A stretch of DNA of 61,617 bases, from assembly GCA_947363565.1 (NCBI GenBank), contig CANAPP010000014.1, positions 1 to 61,617 of the forward strand. Reading direction: 5' to 3'. The notes beneath the pieces were generated by a model, which worked only from the letters and a program-made list of their open reading frames with translations, searched no databases and was not told where the DNA came from. Each line of letters opens with the position of its first letter. Position 1 is the stretch's first letter. The translations under genes and the position numbers were made by a program. The DNA is from an uncultured Lachnospiraceae bacterium. GTDB taxonomy: Bacteria; Bacillota; Clostridia; Lachnospirales; Lachnospiraceae. Below are positions 17,279-25,724 of the stretch, piece by piece.

Positions 17279-18657
17279 TTTTGGCAGATAACAATTTGAC
17301 AAATATACAGACGTACCGGAAAAGGCCGCATTTTAACATCGGGATACTGATCTTCGGGGTTATCCTGATCTATCTGGTCGTGACCGTGTTTACCTATCTG
17401 ACGAGCAAGCATGTGTCCGTGTACGAAGTCCGTGAGGGGTCGATCCTGCGGGATACGGCGTATACAGGTCTGGTGCTTAGAAAAGAACTTGTGGTGGCCG
17501 CTGAAGCGGCAGGGTACGTCAACTATTTCAGCCCGGAAGGAAGCAAGGTAGGGGCTCGGACGGATGTCTATACCCTCTCGGGCGGGAAGCTTAATTTCAG
17601 TGAGACAGGCGCAGACGGACAGGCTGAACTGTCGGCGGATGAGCAGAATGCGCTGCTTTTAAAAGTACAGTCCTTCAGCGAGAACTTTGACGATGCTCAG
17701 TTCAGGGATGTCTATACGTTAAAAGACAATATCAATAATGTGCTGGAGAGCAAGTCAAGCCGGAGCAGGCAGGCACAACTTGAGGAGATGCTTGCGAAGA
17801 AACAGAACGGGCTGCAGGTGTATAAAGCGGCATCCGACGGGATCATCATGTATTCCCTGGACGGCTTCGAGAACACAGAGGTTACGGACGTCACGGAAAA
17901 GATGCTGTCCAAAGAAAATTACAAAACCGAGACGATGGCGAACAACACCTCAGTCAAGGTGGGCGCGCCGCTCTATAAGCTTGTCACCAGCGATACATGG
18001 ACACTTGTCATCTCCCTGAGCGATGATACGGCAAAAGAGCTGACGGAAAGGAAGCGGGTGCGGGTAAAGTTTTCCAAGGATAACCAGACGGAGCGGGCTG
18101 ATTTCGAGATCCGCCGTGTCTCCGGTGCAGCTTTCGGTATCCTGACCTTCCACACTTCAATGATCCGTTATGCGAAGGAGAGGTATCTGGATATCGAGCT
18201 GATCTTAGAGGACGAGTCAGGGCTTAAGATCCCCAAATCCGCTGTGGTAGATAAAAAGTTCTATACTGTACCCAGAGATTATCTCACCCAGGGCGGCAAC
18301 AGCAAGGATACGGGAGTTCTGATCGATACAGGGAAAGATGCGGCAGAATTTAAGAAGGTGGATGTCTACTACTGGAATAAAGAAGATGATACCGTTTACT
18401 TAGATCCGCTGGCTTTCGAGGAAGGGATTGTACTTGTCCGCCCCGAATCCTCAGAGACCTGTCCGCTTAAGAGGACAAGGGCGCTCAAAGGTGTTTTTAA
18501 CATCAATAAAGGCTATGCCGTGTTTAAGCAGATTGAGATCCTCTGCGAGAGTGATGAGTACTACATCGTCAAAGCAGGAAATGATTACAGTCTCACCAAT
18601 TATGACCACATCGCCCTTGACGGTGATACCGTAACCGAAAACAGTGTTGTATTTTAA
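17275..18657 (+). CDS. HlyD-like membrane adaptor protein of the division cluster
   Basis: A 460-residue protein with one N-terminal transmembrane helix (about 21-42), then an extracytoplasmic region with a biotinyl-lipoyl-like hairpin split by a helical segment (about 120-185) and a HlyD-type beta-barrel. ATG 17275 overlaps the preceding stop by four bases; a TTG at 17281 is a second choice. HlyD adaptors normally bridge ABC or MFS exporters, yet no transporter gene is nearby. It precedes yggS-sepF-ylmH-lspA. The role is unknown; a wall or division-linked job is inferred only from context. Confidence 0.75.
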   Translation: MILADNNLTNIQTYRKRPHFNIGILIFGVILIYLVVTVFTYLTSKHVSVYEVREGSILRDTAYTGLVLRKELVVAAEAAGYVNYFSPEGSKVGARTDVYTLSGGKLNFSETGADGQAELSADEQNALLLKVQSFSENFDDAQFRDVYTLKDNINNVLESKSSRSRQAQLEEMLAKKQNGLQVYKAASDGIIMYSLDGFENTEVTDVTEKMLSKENYKTETMANNTSVKVGAPLYKLVTSDTWTLVISLSDDTAKELTERKRVRVKFSKDNQTERADFEIRRVSGAAFGILTFHTSMIRYAKERYLDIELILEDESGLKIPKSAVVDKKFYTVPRDYLTQGGNSKDTGVLIDTGKDAAEFKKVDVYYWNKEDDTVYLDPLAFEEGIVLVRPESSETCPLKRTRALKGVFNINKGYAVFKQIEILCESDEYYIVKAGNDYSLTNYDHIALDGDTVTENSVVF

Positions 18658-18668
18658 GGAGTTTTAGT

Positions 18669-19364
18669 ATGTTAAAGGAAAATTTACAGAAGGTAGAGGA
18701 AAGAGTCGCTGCTTCCTGTGACCGCTCCGGCAGAAGGAGAGAAGAGGTCACGTTGATCGCGGTAAGCAAGACCAAGCCATTAAGTACCCTGAAGGAAGCC
18801 TATGATATGGGTGTACGCGTCTTCGGTGAGAATAAAGTCCAGGAACTGGCAGACAAATATGAAGCACTGCCGAAGGATATCCACTGGCACATGATCGGGC
18901 ACCTGCAGCGTAACAAGGTAAAGTATATCATTGACAAGGTAGACCTGATCCATTCTGTAGATTCCGTAAGACTTGCCGAGACAATTGACAAAGAAGCAAA
19001 GAAGCACAATCTGACCGCCAATATCCTGATTGAGGTCAATGTGGCAAAAGAAGAGACCAAATTCGGTGTGCTTCCTGATGAGCTTGACGCGGTAATCGAT
19101 GAGATTTCTCATTTTTCCAACATCTGCGTACGGGGGCTTATGACAATTGCGCCGTTTGTGGAAAATGCCGAAGAAAATCGCGCCATTTTTGCCCGTTTAC
19201 GCAAATTGTCTGTTGACATTGCCAGCAAAAACATTGATAATGTTAATGTGGGTGTGCTATCTATGGGAATGACGAATGATTATGAGATTGCCGTAGAGGA
19301 GGGGGCGACGTTGATCCGTGTGGGAACCGGAATATTCGGTGAACGGGATTACTCGCATGTATAA
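18669..19364 (+). CDS. yggS: PLP homeostasis protein YggS/PROSC family
   Basis: A 231-residue single-domain PLP-binding barrel. The PLP lysine lies in LIAVSKTKP near residue 35, followed by FGENKVQEL, WHMIGHLQRNK and the C-terminal phosphate-binding run SMGMTNDYEIAVEEGATLIR. The family buffers pyridoxal phosphate and has no known enzymatic turnover. It sits just before sepF, the order seen in many Gram-positives (ylmE position). Confidence 0.93.
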   Translation: MLKENLQKVEERVAASCDRSGRRREEVTLIAVSKTKPLSTLKEAYDMGVRVFGENKVQELADKYEALPKDIHWHMIGHLQRNKVKYIIDKVDLIHSVDSVRLAETIDKEAKKHNLTANILIEVNVAKEETKFGVLPDELDAVIDEISHFSNICVRGLMTIAPFVENAEENRAIFARLRKLSVDIASKNIDNVNVGVLSMGMTNDYEIAVEEGATLIRVGTGIFGERDYSHV

Positions 19365-19387
19365 ACATAAGATAGGAGAGTTTTAAA

Positions 19388-19927
19388 ATGGGTGTGTTAG
19401 ATAAATTCCTGGACATCATGAAATTAAGTGATGACGAAGACGATTACGATGATTTCTATGATGATGAATATGATGACGAATATGAAGAGAAGCCCAAAAA
19501 GGGATTCTTTAACAGAAATAAATCTTACGAAGAGGACGAGGAGGAGTCTTTCGAGGTTGCCCCTCGCGCAAAGGGAAATTCCCGTGCAAACAGCAAGGTA
19601 ACCCCGATGCGCCAACCAGCAAGAAGAAACAACGTCAGTATGGAGGTCTGTGTAGTGAAGCCGACTTCGGTTGAGGATTCACGGGAGATTACGGAGACTC
19701 TTCTTAGCGGTCGCACGGTTATCCTGAACCTGGAGGGATTGGATCTTGAGGTTGCCCAGAGGATCATTGACTTTACCTCAGGCGCCACATATGCTATTGA
19801 CGGTAATCTGCAGAAGATTTCCAACTATATCTTCCTGGTGACGCCGACGAATGTAGATATATCCGGAGATCTGCAGGACCTGTTGAATACATCCTTTGAC
19901 GCTTCCTCTATGCGTTCGAGGTTCTAG
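19388..19927 (+). CDS. sepF: Cell division protein SepF
   Basis: A 179-residue protein. The N-terminal amphipathic helix (MGVLDKFLDIMKL) is the membrane anchor, followed by an acidic linker rich in Asp, Glu and Tyr (about 15-60) and the C-terminal SepF domain (about 80-170) with GRTVILNLEGLD and the ring-forming QRIIDFTSGA. SepF tethers FtsZ filaments to the membrane and shapes the septum. It lies between yggS and ylmH as in Bacillus. Confidence 0.93.
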   Translation: MGVLDKFLDIMKLSDDEDDYDDFYDDEYDDEYEEKPKKGFFNRNKSYEEDEEESFEVAPRAKGNSRANSKVTPMRQPARRNNVSMEVCVVKPTSVEDSREITETLLSGRTVILNLEGLDLEVAQRIIDFTSGATYAIDGNLQKISNYIFLVTPTNVDISGDLQDLLNTSFDASSMRSRF

Positions 19928-19941
19928 AGGTTTTGATCGCT

Positions 19942-20763
19942 ATGGATAAAGAAGAACTTATGCTGAGGAAACGTCTGGCCGATCTGTCAAACCGGGCGTT
20001 CCAGAGAGATATTGTGACCTTTTCAGATTTTCTTAATCTGAATGAACTTCATATACTTCATACGACACCGAAAGATATGCTCCCTGCAAGGTACGAGACT
20101 TTCGGCGGTTATGGTTTATCCGAGCGTCAGATGATAGCATTTCTACCTGATGCTCTTTATTATGTGCCAAAAGAGACTGATCTGCAGCCGGATAGCAGCC
20201 GTAAAACGGCGGAATACAGACTGCCGCCGGGGTATAAATACCCAATCCAGGCAGCAGCCATCCGGCCGCTCAATCAGAAATTTGCCGAAAAGCTCTCACA
20301 TAGAGATTATCTTGGCTCTGTGATGAACCTGGGCGTGGAACGTTCCAAGTTCGGCGACATCATCGTGCTGGATGACGAGGCAATCATCTTCCTGTGCGAG
20401 GAGATTGCCGACTATGTTACCAGTAATCTGACCCGTATCCGCCATACCGCTGTACAGTGCACGCGGCGGGAGATCAAGGATATCTCATATACTCCTTCTT
20501 TCTGTGAGCTTAAGGGCACGGTGCCTTCCGTAAGGCTCGATACGGTGATGTCCGTGGCGTTCCCTATGTCGAGGAGCAGGCTGACTGCATATATTGCGGC
20601 AGGGAAGGTATTTGTCAACGGAAAGCTCATGACGAGCAATGGGTACCGCTTAGAAGAGGGCAATCTCATCTCCGTGCGGGGACTTGGACGAATCTCCTAT
20701 GAAGGTATATTATCTGAGACAAAGAAAGGACGTTACTATATCTCTGTCAGGAAATATAGTTAA
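19942..20763 (+). CDS. ylmH: S4-domain RNA-binding protein YlmH
   Basis: ATG 19942 is preferred over TTG 19933 because AGAGG (19926-19930) is eleven bases upstream. The 273-residue product has an N-terminal YlmH-type domain and a C-terminal S4 RNA-binding domain (VRLDTVMSVAFPMSRSRLT onward). Bacillus YlmH is connected to ribosome rescue and its gene to the division cluster. Spacing to sepF is 14 bases. Confidence 0.88.
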   Translation: MDKEELMLRKRLADLSNRAFQRDIVTFSDFLNLNELHILHTTPKDMLPARYETFGGYGLSERQMIAFLPDALYYVPKETDLQPDSSRKTAEYRLPPGYKYPIQAAAIRPLNQKFAEKLSHRDYLGSVMNLGVERSKFGDIIVLDDEAIIFLCEEIADYVTSNLTRIRHTAVQCTRREIKDISYTPSFCELKGTVPSVRLDTVMSVAFPMSRSRLTAYIAAGKVFVNGKLMTSNGYRLEEGNLISVRGLGRISYEGILSETKKGRYYISVRKYS

Positions 20764-20814
20764 AACTAGTTGCAGTTATGGAAAAATGGAAATGTTAGTG
20801 AGGATTTTATCAGT

Positions 20815-21348
20815 ATGAATACGAAAAATACGAAAAACCGGACCATACATTATATATCGGCCATTCTTCTGGTCATTGCCGGTGTTTTTCTGGATCAGTT
20901 TACCAAATATCTGGCATCTGCCCGTCTTAAAGATCAGCCTCCTTTTGTGATTCTTGAAGATATCTTTGAGCTGCAGTATCTGGAAAACAGGGGCGCGGCT
21001 TTCGGACTGTTTAAGGACCAGCAGCTCTTTTTTTTCATCAGCGTCGTGGTCATCGGTGTGGCTATCCTGTGGTTTTATGCGAAAGTTCCCATGAATCAAA
21101 GATTCCTGCCCCTCAGGCTCTGTGCGGTATTCATTATGGCAGGTGCGGTGGGCAACTGCATTGACCGGGTAACGCAGAAATTCGTGGTGGACTTTCTGTA
21201 CTTTAAGTTAATTGATTTCCCCATTTTTAATGTAGCAGACATTTACGTAACCATGGCAACGTTCATTCTGGCGCTTCTAATTCTTTTCTATTATAAAGAA
21301 GAAGAGCTGGAAGTACTTTACCGCAAAGGCAGGAGAGAAGAGGTTTAA
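20815..21348 (+). CDS. lspA: Lipoprotein signal peptidase (signal peptidase II)
   Basis: ATG 20815 follows GTGAGGA by ten bases. The 177-residue integral membrane aspartyl protease has four transmembrane segments. The conserved box ENRGAAFG is present, and the two catalytic aspartates are in GNCIDRV and FNVADIYV. LspA removes signal peptides from prolipoproteins. It is followed three bases later by rluD, the usual lspA-rluD pairing. Confidence 0.93.
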   Translation: MNTKNTKNRTIHYISAILLVIAGVFLDQFTKYLASARLKDQPPFVILEDIFELQYLENRGAAFGLFKDQQLFFFISVVVIGVAILWFYAKVPMNQRFLPLRLCAVFIMAGAVGNCIDRVTQKFVVDFLYFKLIDFPIFNVADIYVTMATFILALLILFYYKEEELEVLYRKGRREEV

Positions 21349-21350
21349 AC

Positions 21351-22271
21351 TTGGACGAATTAATTACTGTTGAGGATGCTGCAGGAGAACGGATTGACAA
21401 GTTCCTTTCCGAAGAGCTTTCAGACCGTTCTCGCTCTTTTTTACAAAAACTGATCAAAGAACAATACGTTAAAGTTAATGACCGGCCGGTAAAAGCAAGT
21501 TACCGGCTTGCTTTTGGTGATCTGGTATCTATTCTCTTTCCGGAACCCGAAAAGCCAGATATCGCTCCGGAAAATATTCGTCTGGACATTCTGTATGAAG
21601 ATAATGATCTTATCGTCATCAATAAACCAAAGCAGATGGTCGTCCATCCTGCCCCCGGGCATTATTCCGGCACACTGGTCAATGCACTTTTATACCATTG
21701 CCAGGATAATCTGTCCGGGATCAACGGAAGCCTCCGTCCGGGCATTGTACACCGGATTGATATGGATACCACCGGTTCTCTTGTCGTATGCAAAAATGAT
21801 ACGGCCCACCAGTCTTTATCCGCCCAGCTAAAAGCGCATACTATCCACCGGGTCTATGAAGCGGTAGTCCACGGCCGCCTGAAAGAAGAGACAGGAAGTA
21901 TTGATGCACCTATCGGGCGCCATCCGACAGAGCGCAAGAAGATGAGTACTCTGTCAAAAAATGGAAGAGAAGCAGTAACTCATTATCAGGTATTAGAACG
22001 CTTTGGGCAGTTCACCTACATCCGATGCAGGCTCGAAACCGGACGGACTCATCAGATCCGTGTACATATGGCGAGTATTGGCCATCCGCTCCTGGGAGAT
22101 ACGGTATATGGCCCTAAAAGCAGTTCCTTTTTGCATCTTACTGGTCAGACACTACACGCAAAGACTTTGGGATTCATCCATCCCGGAACCGGAAAATATA
22201 TGGAATTCAATGCCCCCCTTCCGGAATATTTTATCAATATCCTTAATAAGCTCAGAAATACTGCAAAGTAA
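21351..22271 (+). CDS. rluD: Ribosomal large subunit pseudouridine synthase RluD family
   Basis: A 306-residue protein starting at TTG 21351 behind AGAAGAGG. The N-terminal S4 domain (about 12-60) is followed by the RluA-type catalytic domain with HRIDMDTTG at 134-142 (catalytic Asp139). It isomerises uridines in 23S rRNA; the exact target cannot be told from sequence. Last gene of the division/RNA cluster; no strong terminator is seen after it. Confidence 0.92.
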   Translation: MDELITVEDAAGERIDKFLSEELSDRSRSFLQKLIKEQYVKVNDRPVKASYRLAFGDLVSILFPEPEKPDIAPENIRLDILYEDNDLIVINKPKQMVVHPAPGHYSGTLVNALLYHCQDNLSGINGSLRPGIVHRIDMDTTGSLVVCKNDTAHQSLSAQLKAHTIHRVYEAVVHGRLKEETGSIDAPIGRHPTERKKMSTLSKNGREAVTHYQVLERFGQFTYIRCRLETGRTHQIRVHMASIGHPLLGDTVYGPKSSSFLHLTGQTLHAKTLGFIHPGTGKYMEFNAPLPEYFINILNKLRNTAK

Positions 22272-22304
22272 TTTTTGACACAGAAGAAAAATATCCAAAA
22301 AACA

Positions 22305-22333
22305 TGTACTTTTACCTTGAATTATTGTATAAT
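22305..22333 (+). promoter_or_regulatory. Candidate promoter for the cytidylate-kinase-like gene
   Basis: A perfect TATAAT at 22328-22333 with TGTACT (22305-22310) 17 bases upstream; the -35 is poor. The start point would fall near 22340, at the edge of the dyad at 22342-22362. Confidence 0.55.
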
Positions 22334-22341
22334 ATTTAATT

Positions 22342-22362
22342 ATATGCAGATGATCTGCATAT
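22342..22362. promoter_or_regulatory. Perfect 10-bp dyad, operator-like
   Basis: ATATGCAGAT, one central G, ATCTGCATAT. All ten pairs match. It begins eight bases after the -10 box and ends 27 bases before the ATG at 22390, upstream of AAAAGGAG. A one-base centre makes an RNA hairpin unlikely to use the full length; a dimeric repressor site is more natural. Confidence 0.55.
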
Positions 22363-22389
22363 CAGCGATTAAAAGGAGCGTGATAATTT

Positions 22390-23040
22390 ATGACTGAAGC
22401 GAAGACAAAGACAATCATTACTATCGGACGGCAGTTTGGAAGCGCCGGGCGTGAGATCGGCCGCAAGGTCGCAAAAGACCTCGGCATCAAGCTGTACGAC
22501 AGAGAAATGCTTGACCGTGCAGCAAAAGAAAGCGGGATCTGTCAGGAATTATTTGAGACACATGATGAAAAACCAACCAACAGCTTTCTCTATTCGCTCG
22601 TTATGGATACCTATTCCTTAGGATATACGGCAGGAAGTTACTCCGATATGCCGATCAACCATAAAGTATTTCTGGCGCAATTTGATGCGATCAAAAAGAT
22701 TGCTGACGAAGGTCCCTGTATCCTTGTAGGCAGATGTGCAGATTACGCATTAGAGGAATATGACAATGTACTGCGGCTATTCGTCCACGCCGATATGGAT
22801 GCAAGAGTACGCCGTATCGCACGTATCTATGACCTCACCGATGCTAAAGCTAAGGATATGATTCTCAAAACGGATAAAAAGCGGGCAAGCTATTATAACT
22901 ATTACAGCAATAAAAAGTGGGGCGCTTCTGAGAGCTATGATGTAAGTGTCAGCAGTTCCATGCTTGGGATTGAAGGAACCGCTGAATTTATCAAACATCT
23001 GGTAAAGCTTAAAGAAAGCGGAACAGACAGAAAACTGTAA
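22390..23040 (+). CDS. Cytidylate kinase-like P-loop protein
   Basis: A 216-residue P-loop kinase-fold protein. The nucleotide loop is GRQFGSAGREIGRKVA (about 13-28), followed by LYDREML and VGRCADYAL. It belongs to the AAA-type 'cytidylate kinase-like' family abundant in Clostridia and is distinct from true Cmk, lacking an evident CMP-specific insert. The substrate is unknown. It has its own promoter and an operator-like dyad, so it may be regulated separately from rluD. Confidence 0.82.
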   Translation: MTEAKTKTIITIGRQFGSAGREIGRKVAKDLGIKLYDREMLDRAAKESGICQELFETHDEKPTNSFLYSLVMDTYSLGYTAGSYSDMPINHKVFLAQFDAIKKIADEGPCILVGRCADYALEEYDNVLRLFVHADMDARVRRIARIYDLTDAKAKDMILKTDKKRASYYNYYSNKKWGASESYDVSVSSSMLGIEGTAEFIKHLVKLKESGTDRKL

Positions 23041-23100
23041 ATGAAGACGATAAACGGTATAAAGCAGAGTTTTGCCGGAATGTTCTTGTGCCGGGGCAGC

Positions 23101-23841
23101 TTAAATCTGTCTTGTATGCACAGTGCGTTCCGGCCATCCTTTTATATTGCCGTTAAGAATGGCAGTGAACATACGCTGCTTTGCGCCGTGATGTTCCCGG
23201 TTTAACTGTTGTACCAGCTCTTTTGCATACTGCCGCTTGGTATAGCCGTCAATAGGACATCTGCTTTTCACGACAGGCAGGTCATATTTATGCTGAAAAC
23301 CGATAACATCAGCTTCATCCACAAACATCATCGGACGGATAACGGTCAGATCCATACGGTCTAAATATGTTTTTGGAGAAAAGGAATAAAACCGTCCTTC
23401 AAAAAGCATGCTGAGAAGCATTGTCTCAATAATATCATCCTTATGATGGGCATAAGCCACCTTATTACATCCCATTGACTTAACCGCCTGATTCAGTGCT
23501 CCCTTTCTCATCTTGGCGCAGAGAGAGCAGGGATTGCTTTCCTTTCTTTCCTCGAACAGAAGATGCGCAATATCTGTCTTTACACGAAAATATGGAATAT
23601 TCAATTCTTCGCATAATTGGCCGACCGGAGAAAAGTCGCACTTTTCATAGCCAAGATCTACCGTTACAGCGTTCAACTCAAAGTGCATCGGATAAAAACG
23701 GTTCAAGCCGTGCAGGGCATACAAAAGTGCCAGACTATCCTTGCCGCCGGAAATACCAACTGCAATGCGGTCTCCCTCATCGATCATCTGATATTCATCC
23801 ACGGCTTTCCGTGTATAGCTTAAAAGCTGCTGCAGCTTCAT
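23101..23841 (-). CDS. TtcA-like tRNA thiolation PP-loop ATPase
   Basis: A 246-residue protein with the PP-loop SGGKDS at residues 31-36 and a CSLC pair at 105-108 (preceded by NP, followed by AKMRKGAL) as in the TtcA/TtuA group, which makes 2-thiocytidine or related thio-nucleosides with an Fe-S cluster. Clostridial members are shorter than E. coli TtcA and their exact target base is uncertain. It is convergent with the kinase-like gene and 23 bases downstream of the recombinase gene, with which it is probably cotranscribed. Confidence 0.83.
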   Translation of the reverse strand: MKLQQLLSYTRKAVDEYQMIDEGDRIAVGISGGKDSLALLYALHGLNRFYPMHFELNAVTVDLGYEKCDFSPVGQLCEELNIPYFRVKTDIAHLLFEERKESNPCSLCAKMRKGALNQAVKSMGCNKVAYAHHKDDIIETMLLSMLFEGRFYSFSPKTYLDRMDLTVIRPMMFVDEADVIGFQHKYDLPVVKSRCPIDGYTKRQYAKELVQQLNREHHGAKQRMFTAILNGNIKGWPERTVHTRQI

Positions 23842-23864
23842 CCTTTAACCACCTCATTGCCTTT

Positions 23865-24926
23865 CTATGATTCTCTAAGCTTAACAGCGGATGCGGCCAT
23901 ACGCCGTCTGTCCTCATCAATCGCTGCATAATGCTTTTTTGTCGTATTCACATCCTTATGTCCCAAAACGTCCGCTACAAGATAGATATCCCCGGTTTCC
24001 TTATAAAGGGACGTTCCGTAGGTGCTCCGAAGCTTATGCGGAGTAATCTTTTTATTGGGTGTCACTTGTTTCGCATATTTTTTCACCATATTCTCAACTG
24101 CCTGTACACCCATGCGGCGTCTTTGGGTTGATAAAAAAAGCGCATTTTCATGGCCGGAGAGAGGAGTAATGGCTTTGCGGTCACCTTCGATATATTGCAT
24201 CAAAGCATCTGCAACTTCATTGCCAAAATAGACAACCATCTGATTACCGCCTTTTCTGGTAACAGTAATACCGTTATTCTTAAAATCCACATGATTAAGA
24301 TCAAGGCCTACACATTCGGAGACACGGATTCCCGTGCCCAGAAGCAAAGTAAGGATTGCCAAATCTCTTGATTTGGTTTTACGGTAATAGGTCAGTGCCT
24401 GGCCAGTAAGCTTTTCACCTGCCGATTCCACAAAGTCCAGCAGCATAGCAACTTCATCGGCATCCAGACGGATAATCGCCTTCTCATGGATCTTCGGCAT
24501 CTCCACAAGAAGCGTCGGATTGGCAGAAATCATCTGCCGTTTATAATAATAAGCATAGAAGGTTCTCAGCGCCGACATCTTCCTGGCAAGTCCCTTTTCG
24601 CCGTTAACCATTGTTTCATCATCGTCACGCTTATAGATCTTAAGGTACTCCATATATTCCTCAATATCTACAGGTTCCAGCCGCTCCAGATCGGCCACAG
24701 TGAACTGGTCGATTGCATAGTATCTGTACACTGGATTATTCTCCATCAGGTAATGATAAAAAATCCGGATGTCGTACGCATAATTCATCCTGGTACGTAT
24801 AGACGATGTAGGTTCGATAGCCCGGAAAAAATCGTGTGTAAAGGCCGGCAGTGTCTTTAAAATCTCTCTCAGCCGCAAAGTATAATCAATGGTAGTCTGC
24901 TCATGATATGTGCGTTGTTTAGCCAC
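23865..24926 (-). CDS. Xer-type tyrosine recombinase
   Basis: Starts at GTG 24926 behind AAGGGGG. The 353-residue protein has an N-terminal SAM-like core-binding domain (about 25-130) and a C-terminal catalytic domain with R201, K225, H297-x2-R300, H323 and the nucleophile Y333, a complete set. Xer proteins resolve chromosome dimers at dif sites. It is longer than typical XerC/D (about 300) because of extra residues around 150-185. No integrase companions, att repeats or mobile genes are nearby, so a housekeeping Xer is more likely than a prophage integrase. Confidence 0.85.
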   Translation of the reverse strand: MAKQRTYHEQTTIDYTLRLREILKTLPAFTHDFFRAIEPTSSIRTRMNYAYDIRIFYHYLMENNPVYRYYAIDQFTVADLERLEPVDIEEYMEYLKIYKRDDDETMVNGEKGLARKMSALRTFYAYYYKRQMISANPTLLVEMPKIHEKAIIRLDADEVAMLLDFVESAGEKLTGQALTYYRKTKSRDLAILTLLLGTGIRVSECVGLDLNHVDFKNNGITVTRKGGNQMVVYFGNEVADALMQYIEGDRKAITPLSGHENALFLSTQRRRMGVQAVENMVKKYAKQVTPNKKITPHKLRSTYGTSLYKETGDIYLVADVLGHKDVNTTKKHYAAIDEDRRRMAASAVKLRES

Positions 24927-24964
24927 AATAAAATCCCCCTTTTAACCCCTTATGAATCATCTGT

Positions 24965-24993
24965 ATTTTATCATATCACAGCTTTTTTGTCTA
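24965..24993 (-). promoter_or_regulatory. Promoter for the recombinase-ttcA pair
   Basis: On the minus strand TAGACA (24988-24993), exactly 17 bases, then TAAAAT (24965-24970). Both hexamers match the sigma-A consensus in five of six positions. The leader to GTG 24926 is about 35 bases. Confidence 0.65.
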
Positions 24994-25044
24994 TATCTTT
25001 TGGAAAAATCAGTATTTTACGTATAGATTGTTCTGACTATTTAT

Positions 25045-25064
25045 GTGGTTCTAATTAGTACTAC
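25045..25064 (-). repeat. 20-nt hairpin element, copy 1
   Basis: Palindromic 20-mer beginning GTGGTTCTAA and ending ACTAC, with one mismatch in the stem. It spans the stop codon of the YneA-like gene. It matches the element at 30988-31007 in 17 of 20 positions. Confidence 0.5.
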
Positions 25065-25464
25065 TTGCAAAATTTTTATGAATTTTAATACTATTATCCA
25101 TATGATTATAATACGGAATAGTCAGATATCGGCCCGCATGTATCTCCTCTGTCTTTAACTGATTGATTTGCTTAACCTCATCTATATATTCTTGAATAGA
25201 TTGATTATTGGAATCTTTAAATTCCACAGCAATTCCCCACAAAGTATCTCCATATTCTACAGCGATACTTTTATAATATTTTTCCTGCTTTGTTCCGCCG
25301 GCTTTAGAAGACTCACCGGTTTTTACAAAAGCCGTATTGAGCATTGCATTTAATATAATGACTATTGTCAAAACAAGCAAAAATCGAATATTAGTAAAAT
25401 ATCTTTTTTTATTGATTGGCTTAAACGTCTTATTCATTTTCATCCTTCTTTTGTCTCTGTTCAT
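25051..25464 (-). CDS. YneA-like LysM cell-division inhibitor (SOS-linked)
   Basis: ATG 25464 follows AAGGGAGGG by seven bases; a longer frame from 25488 lacks an RBS. The 137-residue product has a basic N-terminus, one transmembrane helix (about 28-45), and a C-terminal LysM domain (about 70-118) with YGDTLWGIAVEF and RYLTIPYY. Small membrane LysM proteins divergent from lexA are the YneA type of SOS-induced division suppressors. The promoter is a perfect consensus overlapped by a LexA-like box. Overall similarity to YneA is in layout, not length, so no gene symbol is assigned. Confidence 0.78.
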   Translation of the reverse strand: MNRDKRRMKMNKTFKPINKKRYFTNIRFLLVLTIVIILNAMLNTAFVKTGESSKAGGTKQEKYYKSIAVEYGDTLWGIAVEFKDSNNQSIQEYIDEVKQINQLKTEEIHAGRYLTIPYYNHMDNSIKIHKNFASSTN

Positions 25465-25522
25465 TAAAGTGCCCTCCCTTAGCGTCAACGTATCCCTTTC
25501 TTGAAACAGAATATTTGTTCCC

Positions 25523-25534
25523 GAACTTTTGTTT
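25523..25534. promoter_or_regulatory. LexA box-like site at the YneA-like start point
   Basis: GAAC-TTTT-GTTT, preceded by C, close to the Gram-positive LexA consensus CGAAC-N4-GTTYG. It overlaps the predicted transcription start of the minus-strand promoter at 25539-25567. Confidence 0.65.
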
Positions 25535-25538
25535 TGTT

Positions 25539-25567
25539 ATTATACAGAACAAAGCTTTACCTGTCAA
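25539..25567 (-). promoter_or_regulatory. Perfect-consensus promoter of the YneA-like gene
   Basis: On the minus strand TTGACA (25562-25567), 17 bases, TATAAT (25539-25544): full consensus hexamers at optimal spacing. Such a strong promoter fits a gene that must be tightly repressed until SOS induction. Confidence 0.85.
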
Positions 25568-25587
25568 TAGATAACGTCAAAAAATAC

Positions 25588-25612
25588 GAACATATTTTCT
25601 AAACATTTGTTT
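25588..25612. promoter_or_regulatory. Two tandem LexA box-like sites between the divergent promoters
   Basis: GAAC-ATAT-TTTC at 25588-25599 and AAAC-ATTT-GTTT at 25601-25612, one base apart. The second touches the lexA -35 element. Both are imperfect matches to GAAC-N4-GTTC but sit where autoregulation of lexA is expected. Confidence 0.5.
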
Positions 25613-25639
25613 GCTTTTTTGCTTTGGATATGTTATGAT
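25611..25639 (+). promoter_or_regulatory. Candidate lexA promoter
   Basis: TTGCTT (25611-25616), 17 bases, TATGAT (25634-25639). It overlaps the second LexA-like box. The leader to ATG 25725 is about 80 bases and ends with AAGGGAGGA. Confidence 0.6.
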
Positions 25640-25724
25640 AAACTCATAAAAATTAAATGCATATTTAAATTCCAGTTGACACTCGAAAGTAAATTCCAGC
25701 AGATGTTTTAAGGGAGGATTCATA

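Noticed and set aside
23041-23100. Terminator between the convergent kinase-like and TtcA-like genes
   Set aside because: TGCCGG and CCGGGGCA can pair only with a bulge, and there is no T-run on either side.
23865-24926. Tyrosine recombinase as a sign of an integrated mobile element
   Set aside because: No excisionase, replication or att-like repeats nearby; neighbours are housekeeping genes and the protein looks like a Xer recombinase.
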